64,000 nt of DNA from Pseudoalteromonas umbrosa (GCF_030125375.1 NZ_JASJUU010000009.1:91621-155620); one strand, 5' to 3'. Counted from the first letter of the stretch, positions 44,101-53,579 are shown. Translations and numbers: made by a program. The notes: generated from the sequence alone by a model not told the origin.

Positions 44101-47100
44101 CCAGCCGTGGGGCTGGGCTAGCTGAGCCTAATTTTGCTTATCCAGTGAGCGCTTATCACTTTACACCTAGCTTAAAGCAAAACTTTGCTAAATTAGGTAC
44201 ACTCTCTTTGCATCAAGCAAAAGGGTTACTTACTCTATTTAAAATGCCCTCTAATAAGTCACATATCGCGGACTACATCAGCTACCTTGTGACTAATCAA
44301 AATACGCTGAAAACACTTAAGCATACCATTCGCTATGCACTTGACCGCATCATGATGGAAGCGCCGCTTACCTTTGATTTCAATTTAACCGGTAGCACCA
44401 CAGGTGCGCTTGCCGATACCATTTTAAACAGTCGTGGCCTAAGTGCCTCCTCGCGCGTTGAGCCAATGGCTGGGATTAATGGACCAAAAACATCCGCGCC
44501 AGCACAGCCCCTAGACCCAGCTATTGTAGGCAATACTTCAGAGACTAGCCGTATTAACCTGCTACTACAGCAAGGGGGCAGCAGTCCTCAAGCACAGCAG
44601 GTGCCATTTTATCAGGTCAAAGGTTCCAATGACTTTACCGATCTTTTCTATGAGGTATTATCCAGCTGGTCGATTGAATCTGATGTTGACAAAATCAGCT
44701 TCGCCAAAGCCTTATTGTCAGCTGATGGGGCTGATGACATGCGCTTTGTGATGTCACGGATCAACAACGCCGCATCCGAAGTCATCAAACTGGTGATCGA
44801 AAACAGAGAAATTCCAGCCGCACAACTGGTTAAATTTTTAACCGCAGCATACTTAACCAGCAGCTTGCCGGATAATGTCGATCTCAACATGGCCCCCGCT
44901 CAATCATATTCAACGGCCCTTGAGATGCTATATAAAACCTTATTACGCTCATCTTACGCTGACGATATGGGTTTTACTTCTGATCAACAAGGGTTGCTGG
45001 TATCTATTGTTGCGTTGCGACTATTTCGCGAAGCTGCGACAGCTTTTCAGCAGTCAATATTTGATATCACGTCGAGCACAACCACGATCCAAGCATCCAA
45101 AGTAAATTACCTGATGCGATCTGGGGCACAGTGGTACGCCGGTGATGAATTAACCATGAGCAATAAAGTCTATGTGTCAACACTGGCAAAAGCGCAGCAA
45201 TTGGCTTACACCAACCATACGATCAAAAAATTTGTCTCCGATATTGAGATTAGCGGTGTCACAAGTCTAATAGCAAGTCGTGCACGAGTCGTACCATTTG
45301 CACTCACGCGGATGTCTTCAGATGACAGTACAGTAAGGCTCAATAAGCTTGCCAGTGGGCACTTTCAGGTCAGCACTTTGAGTTTTACTTTGCCAAAACC
45401 ACGTTCTTCGCAAATTGACGTGGTCCCGTTTGCATTGGGTGAAACCAAAACACACAGTAATAGCATTGCACTGCGCATAAACTCTGGGTTCTCTGCGCCG
45501 ATCAACATACTGACTTGGTCTGTCAGCCCCTACATGCATAGCTTGATCAGCAAAGTTAAATTTGATGTGCGTGCCTTTATGGGTTCAAACAAAGGCGCGG
45601 TCACACTCACGACACGTAAAGACATCTTGGGTGCCAGCGCAAATCAAGCGCAAACCTTTACTTTGACCTCTTCATTTAGCAGTTTACAAAACAGAGCCAA
45701 GCTGCAAATTGAACAAGGCCCCACTCGCACATTTGCACAGCATATGTTTGCCCTAACCGGCCAATTCAAATCCACCCTGCCCAAAGCCATTGGCATGGAT
45801 GTAGTGGCAGGCAGAACCGACTACGAAGCCTTGATAAAGCTCATCAATACACCGGCGATGATCACATCAAAAGCCAAGCCAATTGAGATGTCCAAGTCGC
45901 TTAACTCTCCGTTAACCGATCAACTCAATATGGTGATTGATGCGGGCTTAAAGCGCTTATTTGGCGAGCATTTCAGTGCTCCAGAAACAGCCCTTCATGC
46001 GGAAATTTCTCAACTCAAAATTGGCCGACAAGCAGCCACTCAACTCAATTCTGAGGCGCTGTACTACAATGCCAATGACTGGTTTGGGAGCAAGCAATCA
46101 CAGATGGTTGACTGGGCGTTTTCGCATCTCAATGCAATACCAAAATCGGTGTTTACACGCATGGACAAAAACCATGCAACCATTTCTGAATTAATGAATT
46201 TTAAGTTAGATGATGTCGGCTTAAAACTCAATGACCTTATCCAGTTAGTCAGCGCCAAATCACTCTCCACACAGGGTGATGACAAGCCATTTACTAAAGC
46301 AAATTGGTCGGCCTCTACTTTACAAACTCGCGCGGGACTAGCCCGTACAGGACTGTCAAAACAAGCCATCCACTTTATTATGCAAGATGGTATGACACGT
46401 AAAAGCGCAGCGGCCATTTCATTGTCTACTCAGCCCGCTGTAAAATATTGGGTAGACCGCATTGACATGGCAAGCTACAAAGCCAACTCGCGAGCCCAAG
46501 CGACAGCGCAAACCGTAAAAAGCACGGCGTTACAAAGTCAACTAACTGAGCAAGCCATCGTATATCAGACACTGCGCCGTACCATAGAAAACCAAGTCGT
46601 GACCAGCATCGCCATGTCACCTGATACCACAGTAGATGGACTTGCATACACCAAAATTGCAGGGGTTCAGACGCACTATTTAGGCCAAATGCACACCTCA
46701 GTGGCCAAGCAAGTGCAAACCAAAACTAAGCAGATAAACCCAATAAGAATGACTGGGTATGCCACTGAACTGAGTAATCGCATACTCCATGCCCGAGACC
46801 AATATTTACTGCGTGAAATAGAAACCCGCTATCACAAGCAAAGTACACTCAATGTTGCCGAGCAAGGGGTATTATTTAACTTCTTAGCTGGTCATCGCAT
46901 TACCCAACGTATCGACCTGCATATGGCACGCAGTCAAGCCGTTGCTCAGCAATTAAGTGCGTTTATGCACCGTGAGTCACCGTTTAGCAGCGCACTTAAT
47001 AATGTTGCTATGCTGGTAGCAAATCCACATAGTATCGCATTGAAGCATATTGAATCTGTGGTGATCCGCTGGTCAAATTACCTAAGCGACATGACAGGTG

Positions 47101-50100
47101 CGAACCTCACGGTTAACACCATGGAAGCAGCCGTTGAGCTGATCCGTGTATCAACTGAAAACCTGCATAAAATTGATGCCAATGCGCGTATCTTTGGCAG
47201 TGAGTTTACACTGGCCGATGTTACCATGCAGATCATGCAACCGCTTATCAAATTGCATGCAACTTTACTGGTTAAAGAAGGCCACTTAAATCATCCGCTA
47301 CTTCACGTTATTGGCTACAAACTACTCAATGGGTTTAAGCCTAGGTTTCAAACCACGGCACTGCAAAAAGCCCTCGATATGCGTCTATCACTGGTTTCAA
47401 CCAAAACAGCAAAAGCCTCCTCCGAGCGTTACAAGCAGGCAAAAGTAAACATGTACACCGATGCCCTTGGACGCCACATGCAAATGAAAAAAGTCAACAT
47501 TCATACGCATTCTCAGGGACTAACGTTACACACCACCTACATGGCTCATTTACAGCCAAATGCACTGACTTTAGTAAGGAATGATTTCCATGTTGAAGGG
47601 TCATTGCAACTGATCAATGGCCGTAAAGCACAGCTGCGCAATGTCACGCAAATGATCCCATTAACCCCGTGGTCTCATGTCGATTCAATGCGCCTAAAAA
47701 GTGTCGCGATGAAAGTAGTCAGACGTAACGTTGATTTGCAACATATCCAATTTGAAGAGTTAACAGATTTCAGCCATGTGCTGTCACCAAAGGCAGACTA
47801 TTGGTTCCCTAAATTCCGCCATATATTCCCCCATGGACTACCAAACTGGTTGCAAGACTATGGACATTTATCTCTGGGCTTGCGCAACAGTGCAGTGAAC
47901 AAACACTATCAGCAAGATCTCAGCAATGATTTAAATACCTTCATGATAGATCAGGCAAAACAACAAAGTTCAGGGGCCATCAAAGCAGATCAGATAGACA
48001 TACGTCAGCTGGAGAATAATCACACAGAGGTGCAGATCACAGATAGGCAATGGCTCAAGTCACAAACTGTTTTACCTAATGTTGAGTCTGGGCGTTACTT
48101 ACAGACACATGGCTTATCCGCTCCGGTTATTCGGGTACTCGGTGATGCATGGACTAAAATGCTTAATCAAGTAAATATGGTCGAGGCAGGTGAGTACCGC
48201 CAGTCAGCAACCCCAGCCGCTTTGACCATCAGTAAGCAAAGCGACGCGTGGCGCAACATATCAACTCACGCACTGGGCATAGATGCCAGCCGATACCACC
48301 AAGCTTTACCAGTGGCACACACTGACGTTGAATTGGTCGGTGAAAACTGGGTTAAAATGCGTCAAAAAGTCGATCTCATTCATGCTGGCCGCTATCATCA
48401 ATTGCATGTTCCGCGCACCGTTTCAGTACATATCAACGCGGACAATTGGCTTACAGCAGGTGAGCATGTCGATTTATTAGGCCATGGACACTATTACCAA
48501 TTGCAAGATCCAAGCGGGCCAATTATGCGCCTTGTAAAAGATGACTGGGTGGCGGAAGCTCCTCATAGTAACCTAGCTTCTGGTCAATATCATACCCTGA
48601 GAAAGCCCAGCGCCGTGTCAGTACATCGAGTCGGTGATGCGTGGACAAAAGCACGCGATGATGTTGATTTCAGCAGCCTTGTTCAGCACTTCTTGCAATT
48701 AGATGAGCAAACCGGGTTTGCCTCTGGGCCAGCGGCACAGATTAAAGCCCACGAGCACAAAGTGAGTAGCAGTACACACTACCATCAAACCGCGTCTTTC
48801 TCTGGGTTTGATGTGAAAATGACAGGAAAGTCCTGGATTGAAGTCTTAAAACAGGTGGCATTAGCAATCAACACCAGCCACTACCTTCCAATATCAAAAG
48901 CCACTGTACCTCAGGTGAGTAAAACAGCAGCTGATTGGCGTCAAATGACGCATACTTTAGAGTCCGCGTTTAGTTACCGCCATTACCATCAGCTCGACGA
49001 CCCATCTAGCGCACCGGTGCGCATTCTCGACAACGCATGGGTACAGGCCGTCATCAAGGATACAGCGATTAGCTTCCGTCCGTACCGACAAGCCATTTTA
49101 CCTGTGCCACCGTCACTCAGAGTATCTACTATGGCATGGGCGCAGTTTCTGCATCAGGTGGATATTGCAGCACCTCATGCGCATTTTGCGCAGCAGGTGA
49201 CCAGTGATAGATTACCAGTCAAGGTTGAAGCGGATCGTTGGTCTGTGCTGTACACTTCCACCCTTAACAATGCCACGCAGCCTAATTGGGCTCAGTCATT
49301 TGCAAGCCTCAGTGCAACAGCCATTGATACGCTGCAAATGCGCCTCAGTGCAGTGGCCGTTCATAGGCGCTATGACCAAGCTAAAGCATTAGGAACAGAG
49401 GTGAAAGTTGATGATGTGATCACCTTGTATAACATCCGTGCTATGGATCATGTCGACAGGCATTTTATTCGCATCAAACCTGAGCTGATGCAGCAAACTC
49501 AGGACTTCCATAAGCTGCAAAGTTTTGAGATATTCTCGCATCGCTTAACCTTTGAACAACTGCAACTGCTTAGTACGCCTTTATCAGACGCGGCATATAT
49601 CCAACTGCGCGAAAGCCGCTACATGACACGCAAGATTGATTACCGTCAAACACGCTTGTCCAGCATGTCGACTTCAACAGACATCAAAAAGCATATTGTT
49701 CCGAATATTAGTCCTACTAAAACACGCTACAGCCTAGCGTTGCCGTTAGGCGTGCCTGCGGGTCACAGCGCAGAAAAAACCTATACGCCAATTAGAAATA
49801 TCACCTCAACTGAGTTTTGGCTGGCACTGCGCCGAGATGGACGCGGGTATAACTTGATCAACCGCCGTCCTATTGGACTCAAAGACATCAAGCCGCAATC
49901 TGAGGTTCGCGTTACCGATATGAAGCGCATAAATCCTCAAAATGTGTCGAGTATCGGTAAAAAAATCGAAATCGTGCTGCGAAAAACCATTAATAAGATA
50001 GCGGATAAGCTTGATTTTGAGCGTCTCGCCGCGCCCAGTGAGAGCCAAGCGTACCAGCAGTGGATGGCAGACTTATCCGAGTTTGCACTTAATCGATGGG

Positions 50101-51344
50101 ATTACCAACAACAGCGTGTTGCTTTGTCAACCAAAGACCATGACGAGGTCATTCGTATCATGCGCGACAGCTGGTTTGGCAATCAATGGTATGCACAAAA
50201 ACCACAGAGTATGACGGAGTTTTACCACACGTTACGACAAGCGCTTGAATCAGACTCGGATATTTTTAACAGCTATAAGCAGACCTTGCACAATGACAGC
50301 GCCCTATATAACAAGCTGGTGCAGTCTAACCTGGTCTCACCAGACGTGTATAACGCATTATTACAAGCTGGCTTAAGCACCACCCAAGCCGATATGTTTT
50401 TTGCTCAAGCGAAAGAGGTCTCTAAAGCCCATTATATGCGCCTGAAACAATATCAACTTGGTGATAACGCCCTGTATCAGACCTACCCACAAGGCAATGT
50501 GAGCCAAAGCGCCCAATTTGCAGCACAGGTGCAAACACAGCTTGGCGATCAGGAAATGTTTAACAAACTGGTGTCAGAGCAAGACAGCGCCCAGCGAGTA
50601 GACAGCATGTATGAGCAATACCAACAAGGGCTTGCCTCTTTATACAAGATGCTTACAGCTATGGGGTTAAGCGATGTGCAAATTGACAATGCCTATCGAC
50701 AAGCCGCTGGCGGCAAAGACCTAGGTGGCATTATTCACTCTAAATACGCCAGCTACCAAGACATGGTCAATGCAGTGGGACAAGCCTATGAGCAATACTT
50801 ATTAAGCGATCCGGTGGCCAACATGCATTACAAGATGATGAAGCCGCAAGACGTGACCAAATACGCGACCATTGCCGATGCGCAGCTGGGTGCCATGGAC
50901 ATCATCGACCGCTATAAGCAGACTAACCTTGCTCATTCGGATCAACTCTTCATTGAATATGCGGTGGATATGGCAACGGTTCTAGACAGCATAGATTACT
51001 CGCTACTCAAACCGCTGCCATTCCATGACCGTGTCGATGTGAACTTACCCATCAAGTTCCGCAGTGAAGATTTCCGCCGCTATAAGGCAGGTATTGTGCA
51101 AATTGACTTGATGCAATGGCTACGGGATTTACGGACTGAGTACCGTGAAGAGCTCATCGCCAAAATTCAGTCAGGTGAAGCGCGCGGTAGTTATTCACCA
51201 CGGGCAGCCATGACCGAAGCGATCCGCAACGGCGTCGTTGAACCCATCTTATATCGTGATCCGATAGATGGTAGCTGGTTATACCGTCGCTATACCTTGG
51301 GCGACTCGGAATATAACTACATTATTTGGGGTAACATCAGCTAA
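41163..51344 (+). CDS. Giant virion protein (3,393 residues) with tandem repeats
   Basis: This is a single uninterrupted frame of 3,393 codons starting at GTG 41163 (TTG 41172 is an alternative). The first 250 residues resemble a beta-propeller-like strand array (repeated short strands with Asp turns). A very long Ala/Ser/Gln/Thr-rich middle follows. Residues about 2295-2700 hold about twelve degenerate 33-residue units with the pattern Y-x-Q-x(n)-P-x(n)-V-x(n)-D/N-x-W-x(n)-VDL. The C-terminal 300 residues are a helical domain with a conserved-looking end. No enzymatic motif is seen. A baseplate, fibre, or ejected internal virion protein is possible. Confidence 0.85.
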   Translation: MTSLSVRDSIEHLQLRAFVNELDQKWSWWSSKKTQLVAPVIPDDRGLVYLHNQTENYVVAVTPMHHDLVYATEIASPKRVISGVLDGKEVVMVLTEQGHIEVLSPTLKHIQTVELSDPASDLVWAEDLLWVVGPNNHHIDIFYVQKGIDDKLVFAPYRFVDGVHDIRHVMWLAYSRSIVAVAQDKVYFISFDHFTVEEVPLPFAVDHTYAHNALVLFSSQNSGEVYCLDLANSALVDIYIVETNELNSDPKIVEKVGYYETWHGTFTINMVSISEPLGETTSTVIQSIEKNNAANNSEQPETVIMFEEKADYFKLQSTHDCVGGERYFSQPFNLNHDGDPLLVVSDGSVLHVEDEHGTTTATQAAWVTNENLRLERQYNTMDGLHFRSSLHVYEPVDEIVMYESLVGEMTGIDYQFDGQSNARLFLSNPTEAGGFWVGSFVSDIIKVEPTRVIQNVAPSVYSVIPTGTSVLTEFRLHYRDTQSNRSDFTPWHTEPPTMPEHGQILGYQVRCYMSTNDPAKTPEVPSFAVDQVRHERITSGFWDTYRVKQLRSSSARSNAVAALGDVHSTHGLYQNNAQSHDMRATHMAMDKPIDAPQQHFALGSTVSVRTMDANYNLMRQSAHFKLGNIAFEIQSSHTRNWTRSTFAFLDRQLSSGLHKNTNRGLHSAQGSLIDPIIKMAMHARNSAKTQQLGAEQMPSASGFETDTSFSRALPHAQMQSTIASRTYHNVMTYADVQYFLGLNAFASRLAKQTWQYEFISNTLHFGHEATYGASYPSRSAAAQNTTYTGDKRAVIATNELIQGARYTTPFQAFEGLHVAGVYSRRDVLGFDIQYYTPTRRRLVSGFDSVKAAIQQTSDFIGSTTATPAQSNRGETVLQYLQAQYKQTNRLALAQQYFSWRAKAPFAQSPDVYASHSVWAGKDDIDKWLGAPASSHRTLKSTRIGAAELRHLALQVGEALSPAPTASFSLASKESVKLLLTSRGAGLAEPNFAYPVSAYHFTPSLKQNFAKLGTLSLHQAKGLLTLFKMPSNKSHIADYISYLVTNQNTLKTLKHTIRYALDRIMMEAPLTFDFNLTGSTTGALADTILNSRGLSASSRVEPMAGINGPKTSAPAQPLDPAIVGNTSETSRINLLLQQGGSSPQAQQVPFYQVKGSNDFTDLFYEVLSSWSIESDVDKISFAKALLSADGADDMRFVMSRINNAASEVIKLVIENREIPAAQLVKFLTAAYLTSSLPDNVDLNMAPAQSYSTALEMLYKTLLRSSYADDMGFTSDQQGLLVSIVALRLFREAATAFQQSIFDITSSTTTIQASKVNYLMRSGAQWYAGDELTMSNKVYVSTLAKAQQLAYTNHTIKKFVSDIEISGVTSLIASRARVVPFALTRMSSDDSTVRLNKLASGHFQVSTLSFTLPKPRSSQIDVVPFALGETKTHSNSIALRINSGFSAPINILTWSVSPYMHSLISKVKFDVRAFMGSNKGAVTLTTRKDILGASANQAQTFTLTSSFSSLQNRAKLQIEQGPTRTFAQHMFALTGQFKSTLPKAIGMDVVAGRTDYEALIKLINTPAMITSKAKPIEMSKSLNSPLTDQLNMVIDAGLKRLFGEHFSAPETALHAEISQLKIGRQAATQLNSEALYYNANDWFGSKQSQMVDWAFSHLNAIPKSVFTRMDKNHATISELMNFKLDDVGLKLNDLIQLVSAKSLSTQGDDKPFTKANWSASTLQTRAGLARTGLSKQAIHFIMQDGMTRKSAAAISLSTQPAVKYWVDRIDMASYKANSRAQATAQTVKSTALQSQLTEQAIVYQTLRRTIENQVVTSIAMSPDTTVDGLAYTKIAGVQTHYLGQMHTSVAKQVQTKTKQINPIRMTGYATELSNRILHARDQYLLREIETRYHKQSTLNVAEQGVLFNFLAGHRITQRIDLHMARSQAVAQQLSAFMHRESPFSSALNNVAMLVANPHSIALKHIESVVIRWSNYLSDMTGANLTVNTMEAAVELIRVSTENLHKIDANARIFGSEFTLADVTMQIMQPLIKLHATLLVKEGHLNHPLLHVIGYKLLNGFKPRFQTTALQKALDMRLSLVSTKTAKASSERYKQAKVNMYTDALGRHMQMKKVNIHTHSQGLTLHTTYMAHLQPNALTLVRNDFHVEGSLQLINGRKAQLRNVTQMIPLTPWSHVDSMRLKSVAMKVVRRNVDLQHIQFEELTDFSHVLSPKADYWFPKFRHIFPHGLPNWLQDYGHLSLGLRNSAVNKHYQQDLSNDLNTFMIDQAKQQSSGAIKADQIDIRQLENNHTEVQITDRQWLKSQTVLPNVESGRYLQTHGLSAPVIRVLGDAWTKMLNQVNMVEAGEYRQSATPAALTISKQSDAWRNISTHALGIDASRYHQALPVAHTDVELVGENWVKMRQKVDLIHAGRYHQLHVPRTVSVHINADNWLTAGEHVDLLGHGHYYQLQDPSGPIMRLVKDDWVAEAPHSNLASGQYHTLRKPSAVSVHRVGDAWTKARDDVDFSSLVQHFLQLDEQTGFASGPAAQIKAHEHKVSSSTHYHQTASFSGFDVKMTGKSWIEVLKQVALAINTSHYLPISKATVPQVSKTAADWRQMTHTLESAFSYRHYHQLDDPSSAPVRILDNAWVQAVIKDTAISFRPYRQAILPVPPSLRVSTMAWAQFLHQVDIAAPHAHFAQQVTSDRLPVKVEADRWSVLYTSTLNNATQPNWAQSFASLSATAIDTLQMRLSAVAVHRRYDQAKALGTEVKVDDVITLYNIRAMDHVDRHFIRIKPELMQQTQDFHKLQSFEIFSHRLTFEQLQLLSTPLSDAAYIQLRESRYMTRKIDYRQTRLSSMSTSTDIKKHIVPNISPTKTRYSLALPLGVPAGHSAEKTYTPIRNITSTEFWLALRRDGRGYNLINRRPIGLKDIKPQSEVRVTDMKRINPQNVSSIGKKIEIVLRKTINKIADKLDFERLAAPSESQAYQQWMADLSEFALNRWDYQQQRVALSTKDHDEVIRIMRDSWFGNQWYAQKPQSMTEFYHTLRQALESDSDIFNSYKQTLHNDSALYNKLVQSNLVSPDVYNALLQAGLSTTQADMFFAQAKEVSKAHYMRLKQYQLGDNALYQTYPQGNVSQSAQFAAQVQTQLGDQEMFNKLVSEQDSAQRVDSMYEQYQQGLASLYKMLTAMGLSDVQIDNAYRQAAGGKDLGGIIHSKYASYQDMVNAVGQAYEQYLLSDPVANMHYKMMKPQDVTKYATIADAQLGAMDIIDRYKQTNLAHSDQLFIEYAVDMATVLDSIDYSLLKPLPFHDRVDVNLPIKFRSEDFRRYKAGIVQIDLMQWLRDLRTEYREELIAKIQSGEARGSYSPRAAMTEAIRNGVVEPILYRDPIDGSWLYRRYTLGDSEYNYIIWGNIS
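48080..49270 (+). repeat. About twelve degenerate 33-residue repeats in the giant protein
   Basis: The unit begins GR-Y-x-Q, for example GRYLQT, GEYRQS, SRYHQA, GRYHQL, GHYYQL, GQYHTL, THYHQT, SHYLPI, RHYHQL and RPYRQA. Each has W about 20 residues later (DAWTK, ENWVK, DNWLT, DDWVA, KSWIE, ADWRQ, NAWVQ). The units are diverged at the DNA level, so duplication is old. One unit (near LQLDEQTG) has lost its motifs. Confidence 0.8.
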
Positions 51345-51351
51345 GTCACCC

Positions 51352-51374
51352 GTACAAGGGGTTTCCCCTTGTAC
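51352..51374 (+). terminator. Hairpin embedding a TTGTACAA palindrome after the giant gene
   Basis: GTACAAGGGG pairs perfectly with CCCCTTGTAC around TTT. The second arm carries TTGTACAA (51369-51376), so the same DNA can fold as an RNA hairpin and serve as a regulatory palindrome. Confidence 0.6.
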
Positions 51375-51501
51375 AACCCTTTGAATATTTAACCTAATGA
51401 AATAAAGCGACATTATAGATAGACACCTGCTTATTTAGTAAAATTTATTTGAATCTAACGACGACAACCTACCGCGTAATGCGGCCGATAAGGTATTAAT
51501 A

Positions 51502-52164
51502 ATGAGACCTAAGAGAACAACTGAGTGTACCGCAGAGCTCAACCTGCACCAGCAAGATATATCACCAACCTACTCACGTGCTGAGTGCATTTTGCAGCGC
51601 TTTCATACACCTGAGCACCATGTAGATGAAGCTGAAGTACTTGCGCAATTCGGGTTTGGCAAAGAAGCGGGTGTCTTATATGAAATGGGCAAAGGTAAGA
51701 TCCAAGCCGCTAAAAAAAGCGTTGCCAAAGAAACCAAACCAGCCCTTTCTCATGTCTTAAAAGTCTTGATATACCAAGATCCGCTCAATCTGCCAAAGCA
51801 CCTTAACGACATAGGTAAATGGCTCGAAAACGCAGCTCGCGTTAGCAATACCAAGGGGTGGACAGAAGACTTTTGGTACGAGGCGTTATTGATATGGCCG
51901 CTTGGTGCTGAAAGGCAGTCCTATGACAGCGACATATCCTTATCTGATGTTGACAAATTTGTGCGCAAAGAACATGGCTCATCTTATAAAAACTTACCGA
52001 GAAGATTAGACAAGGGCGATTTAATCCCTCTGCTTACCAGCATATATGAAAAATTAGCTTTCGATATCGCCAACGGGAATTTTAATCGTCGGGCCATTTC
52101 TCAATATTTTGACCTATCAAAAGCTGAGCGCACCGTGATTAAGCACAGCGCTAAGACCATTTAA
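51502..52164 (+). CDS. Hypothetical protein, paralogue of the next gene
   Basis: This 220-residue protein aligns with the following 201-residue protein through its FGFGKEAGVLYEMGKGKI, HVLKVLIYQDPLNLPKHL, and QYFDLSKAE segments. The pair (plus the truncated third copy) is a tandem duplication. The fold looks helical. It lies just after the giant gene terminator in a run leading to tail genes. Function unknown. Confidence 0.65.
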   Translation: MRPKRTTECTAELNLHQQDISPTYSRAECILQRFHTPEHHVDEAEVLAQFGFGKEAGVLYEMGKGKIQAAKKSVAKETKPALSHVLKVLIYQDPLNLPKHLNDIGKWLENAARVSNTKGWTEDFWYEALLIWPLGAERQSYDSDISLSDVDKFVRKEHGSSYKNLPRRLDKGDLIPLLTSIYEKLAFDIANGNFNRRAISQYFDLSKAERTVIKHSAKTI

Positions 52165-52280
52165 TCTGATGGGGGCCCACGCCTCCTCCCCCAACTCAGA
52201 TACCTCGACCGGCGCCAATAGCCATTGACCTAACAACCTGCCCCAGATAGGATAAAGTTAACGTATTGAATTATCTACCT

Positions 52281-52871
52281 ATGGCAGAAAAGGACATGGC
52301 ACTCCCTTATACTCTGGACGACATTCGCCCTCCTAACGAAAATGACATCGTCAATAACTTTGATTTTGGGGATGAAGTCGGCGAGCTTTACTATCAAACC
52401 CTGCGGGAAATGCATATCGCTAGGCATCAAGTGGCCTGCAAAAGTCATGCGTCACTGACACCGGCACTGCAAGTGCTAATGTATGATGACCCTGCCAATT
52501 TAGCAGCGAGGCTGCAACGTATCGGCGACAGCATCGCCGATGCCGCCGAGACCGAAAATACCGATAAGTGGCGCTCTCGTGCGTGGTATCAAGGGATGGC
52601 ATTGGCGCATTTTAAAAGACCTGATGGCAACCTAGCTATAGCCATTACCGTGCCATGTTTTGACTTATTAATCGCGTCGAAGCAGGCTGAACTTGACGCA
52701 ACATTGATGGGCCGAAGAAATAAAAATGAACTTGTTACAGGGTTTATGGGAGCCTACTCAAAAATGGCCAAAGCCCTCAGTTCAGGGACATTTGATAAGC
52801 ATAATGTTGCACAATACTTTGATCTAGCCGACGAAGAACTAAACATGTTAAAAGGAAATCAAACCATTTAA
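52281..52871 (+). CDS. Hypothetical protein, paralogue of the preceding gene
   Basis: This 196-residue protein shares FDFGDEVGELYY, QVLMYDDPANLAARL and QYFDLADEE with its upstream neighbour. I chose ATG 52281 over TTG 52266. Its first residues (KDMALPYTLDDI) are repeated almost exactly in the truncated copy that follows. The start region has a weak ribosome-binding site. Confidence 0.65.
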   Translation: MAEKDMALPYTLDDIRPPNENDIVNNFDFGDEVGELYYQTLREMHIARHQVACKSHASLTPALQVLMYDDPANLAARLQRIGDSIADAAETENTDKWRSRAWYQGMALAHFKRPDGNLAIAITVPCFDLLIASKQAELDATLMGRRNKNELVTGFMGAYSKMAKALSSGTFDKHNVAQYFDLADEELNMLKGNQTI

Positions 52872-52872
52872 T

Positions 52873-52974
52873 ATGAATAAACCGCACAAGGACATGGCAC
52901 TCCCTTATATTCTAGACGATATCTGCGCGTTAAAACCGCTTGTCTATAGATGTAAACAGGGGCAAACAAGGTAA
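52873..52974 (+). pseudogene. Truncated third copy of the paralogue
   Basis: The 33-codon frame starting at 52873 begins with the same KDMALPYxLDDI motif as the preceding gene, with DNA identity of about 90 percent over the first 40 bases. It then diverges and stops. It looks like a decayed remnant of a third copy rather than an active gene. Confidence 0.6.
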
Positions 52975-53094
52975 TTGCTCCATTGTGCTCAACTCCCCCT
53001 CAACTACCCTGCCCAAAACACATACCTCATTGCATGAGTCGAGACAGCTCATGACAACCACAGCCGGATACCTTAAACTAGATACTTAACTAAA

Positions 53095-53120
53095 TTGAGA
53101 CACGTGGTCTAGCAGACCAC
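53095..53120 (+). promoter_or_regulatory. Leader motif and hairpin before the CheW-like gene
   Basis: TTGAGAC (53095-53101) is followed by a perfect 7-bp hairpin, GTGGTCT/AGACCAC (53104-53120), and then AAATAAGAGG. The hairpin abuts the ribosome-binding site and could control translation. Confidence 0.45.
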
Positions 53121-53135
53121 AAATAAGAGGTAGGC

Positions 53136-53576
53136 ATGGTGCGCACTGTCGACCAACAAGCACAATGGCTATCACTGAAGATAGGCCATGAAGATTTTGC
53201 GATCAATGTACAATATATTCGTGAACTGATCCCAAGACAAACGGTCACGGCACGCAACCTGACTGATCAGAGCATTGAGGGCTTTACCTACTTTCGAGAT
53301 CAGGTATTAAGTGTGATCAATGGCGTCATTAAATTGGGAGTCGATTATCCGCGCTCACAGGCAGATGAAGGCGGGCTTTTTGTGATCTTTGATGTCAGTC
53401 CACAGCCATTTGCACTGTCAGTCACCGCTGTTGGCAATATATTTGAACTGTCGCCGCGCGATATTGCGCCTTATTCAGTCAGCAATAACCCAGCCATCAC
53501 GGGTGTGGCACGCCGCACATGTGGCGGCCTCATGCTGGTGCTTGACCCCACAAAATTAATTGAACTGAGAGAGTAG
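53136..53576 (+). CDS. CheW-like domain protein
   Basis: This 146-residue protein matches the CheW fold through its length: an N-terminal WLSLKIGHEDFAINVQYIREL, then a turn equivalent to CheW GVINLRG (IEGFTYFRDQVLSVING), then FVIFDVSPQPFALSVTAVGNIFEL and ITGVARRTCGGLMLVLDPTKLI. CheW couples chemoreceptors to the CheA kinase. A phage copy within the tail gene region may be a virion protein that has adopted the fold, or may interfere with host signalling. It is followed three bases later by another gene. Confidence 0.7.
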   Translation: MVRTVDQQAQWLSLKIGHEDFAINVQYIRELIPRQTVTARNLTDQSIEGFTYFRDQVLSVINGVIKLGVDYPRSQADEGGLFVIFDVSPQPFALSVTAVGNIFELSPRDIAPYSVSNNPAITGVARRTCGGLMLVLDPTKLIELRE

Positions 53577-53579
53577 CTT

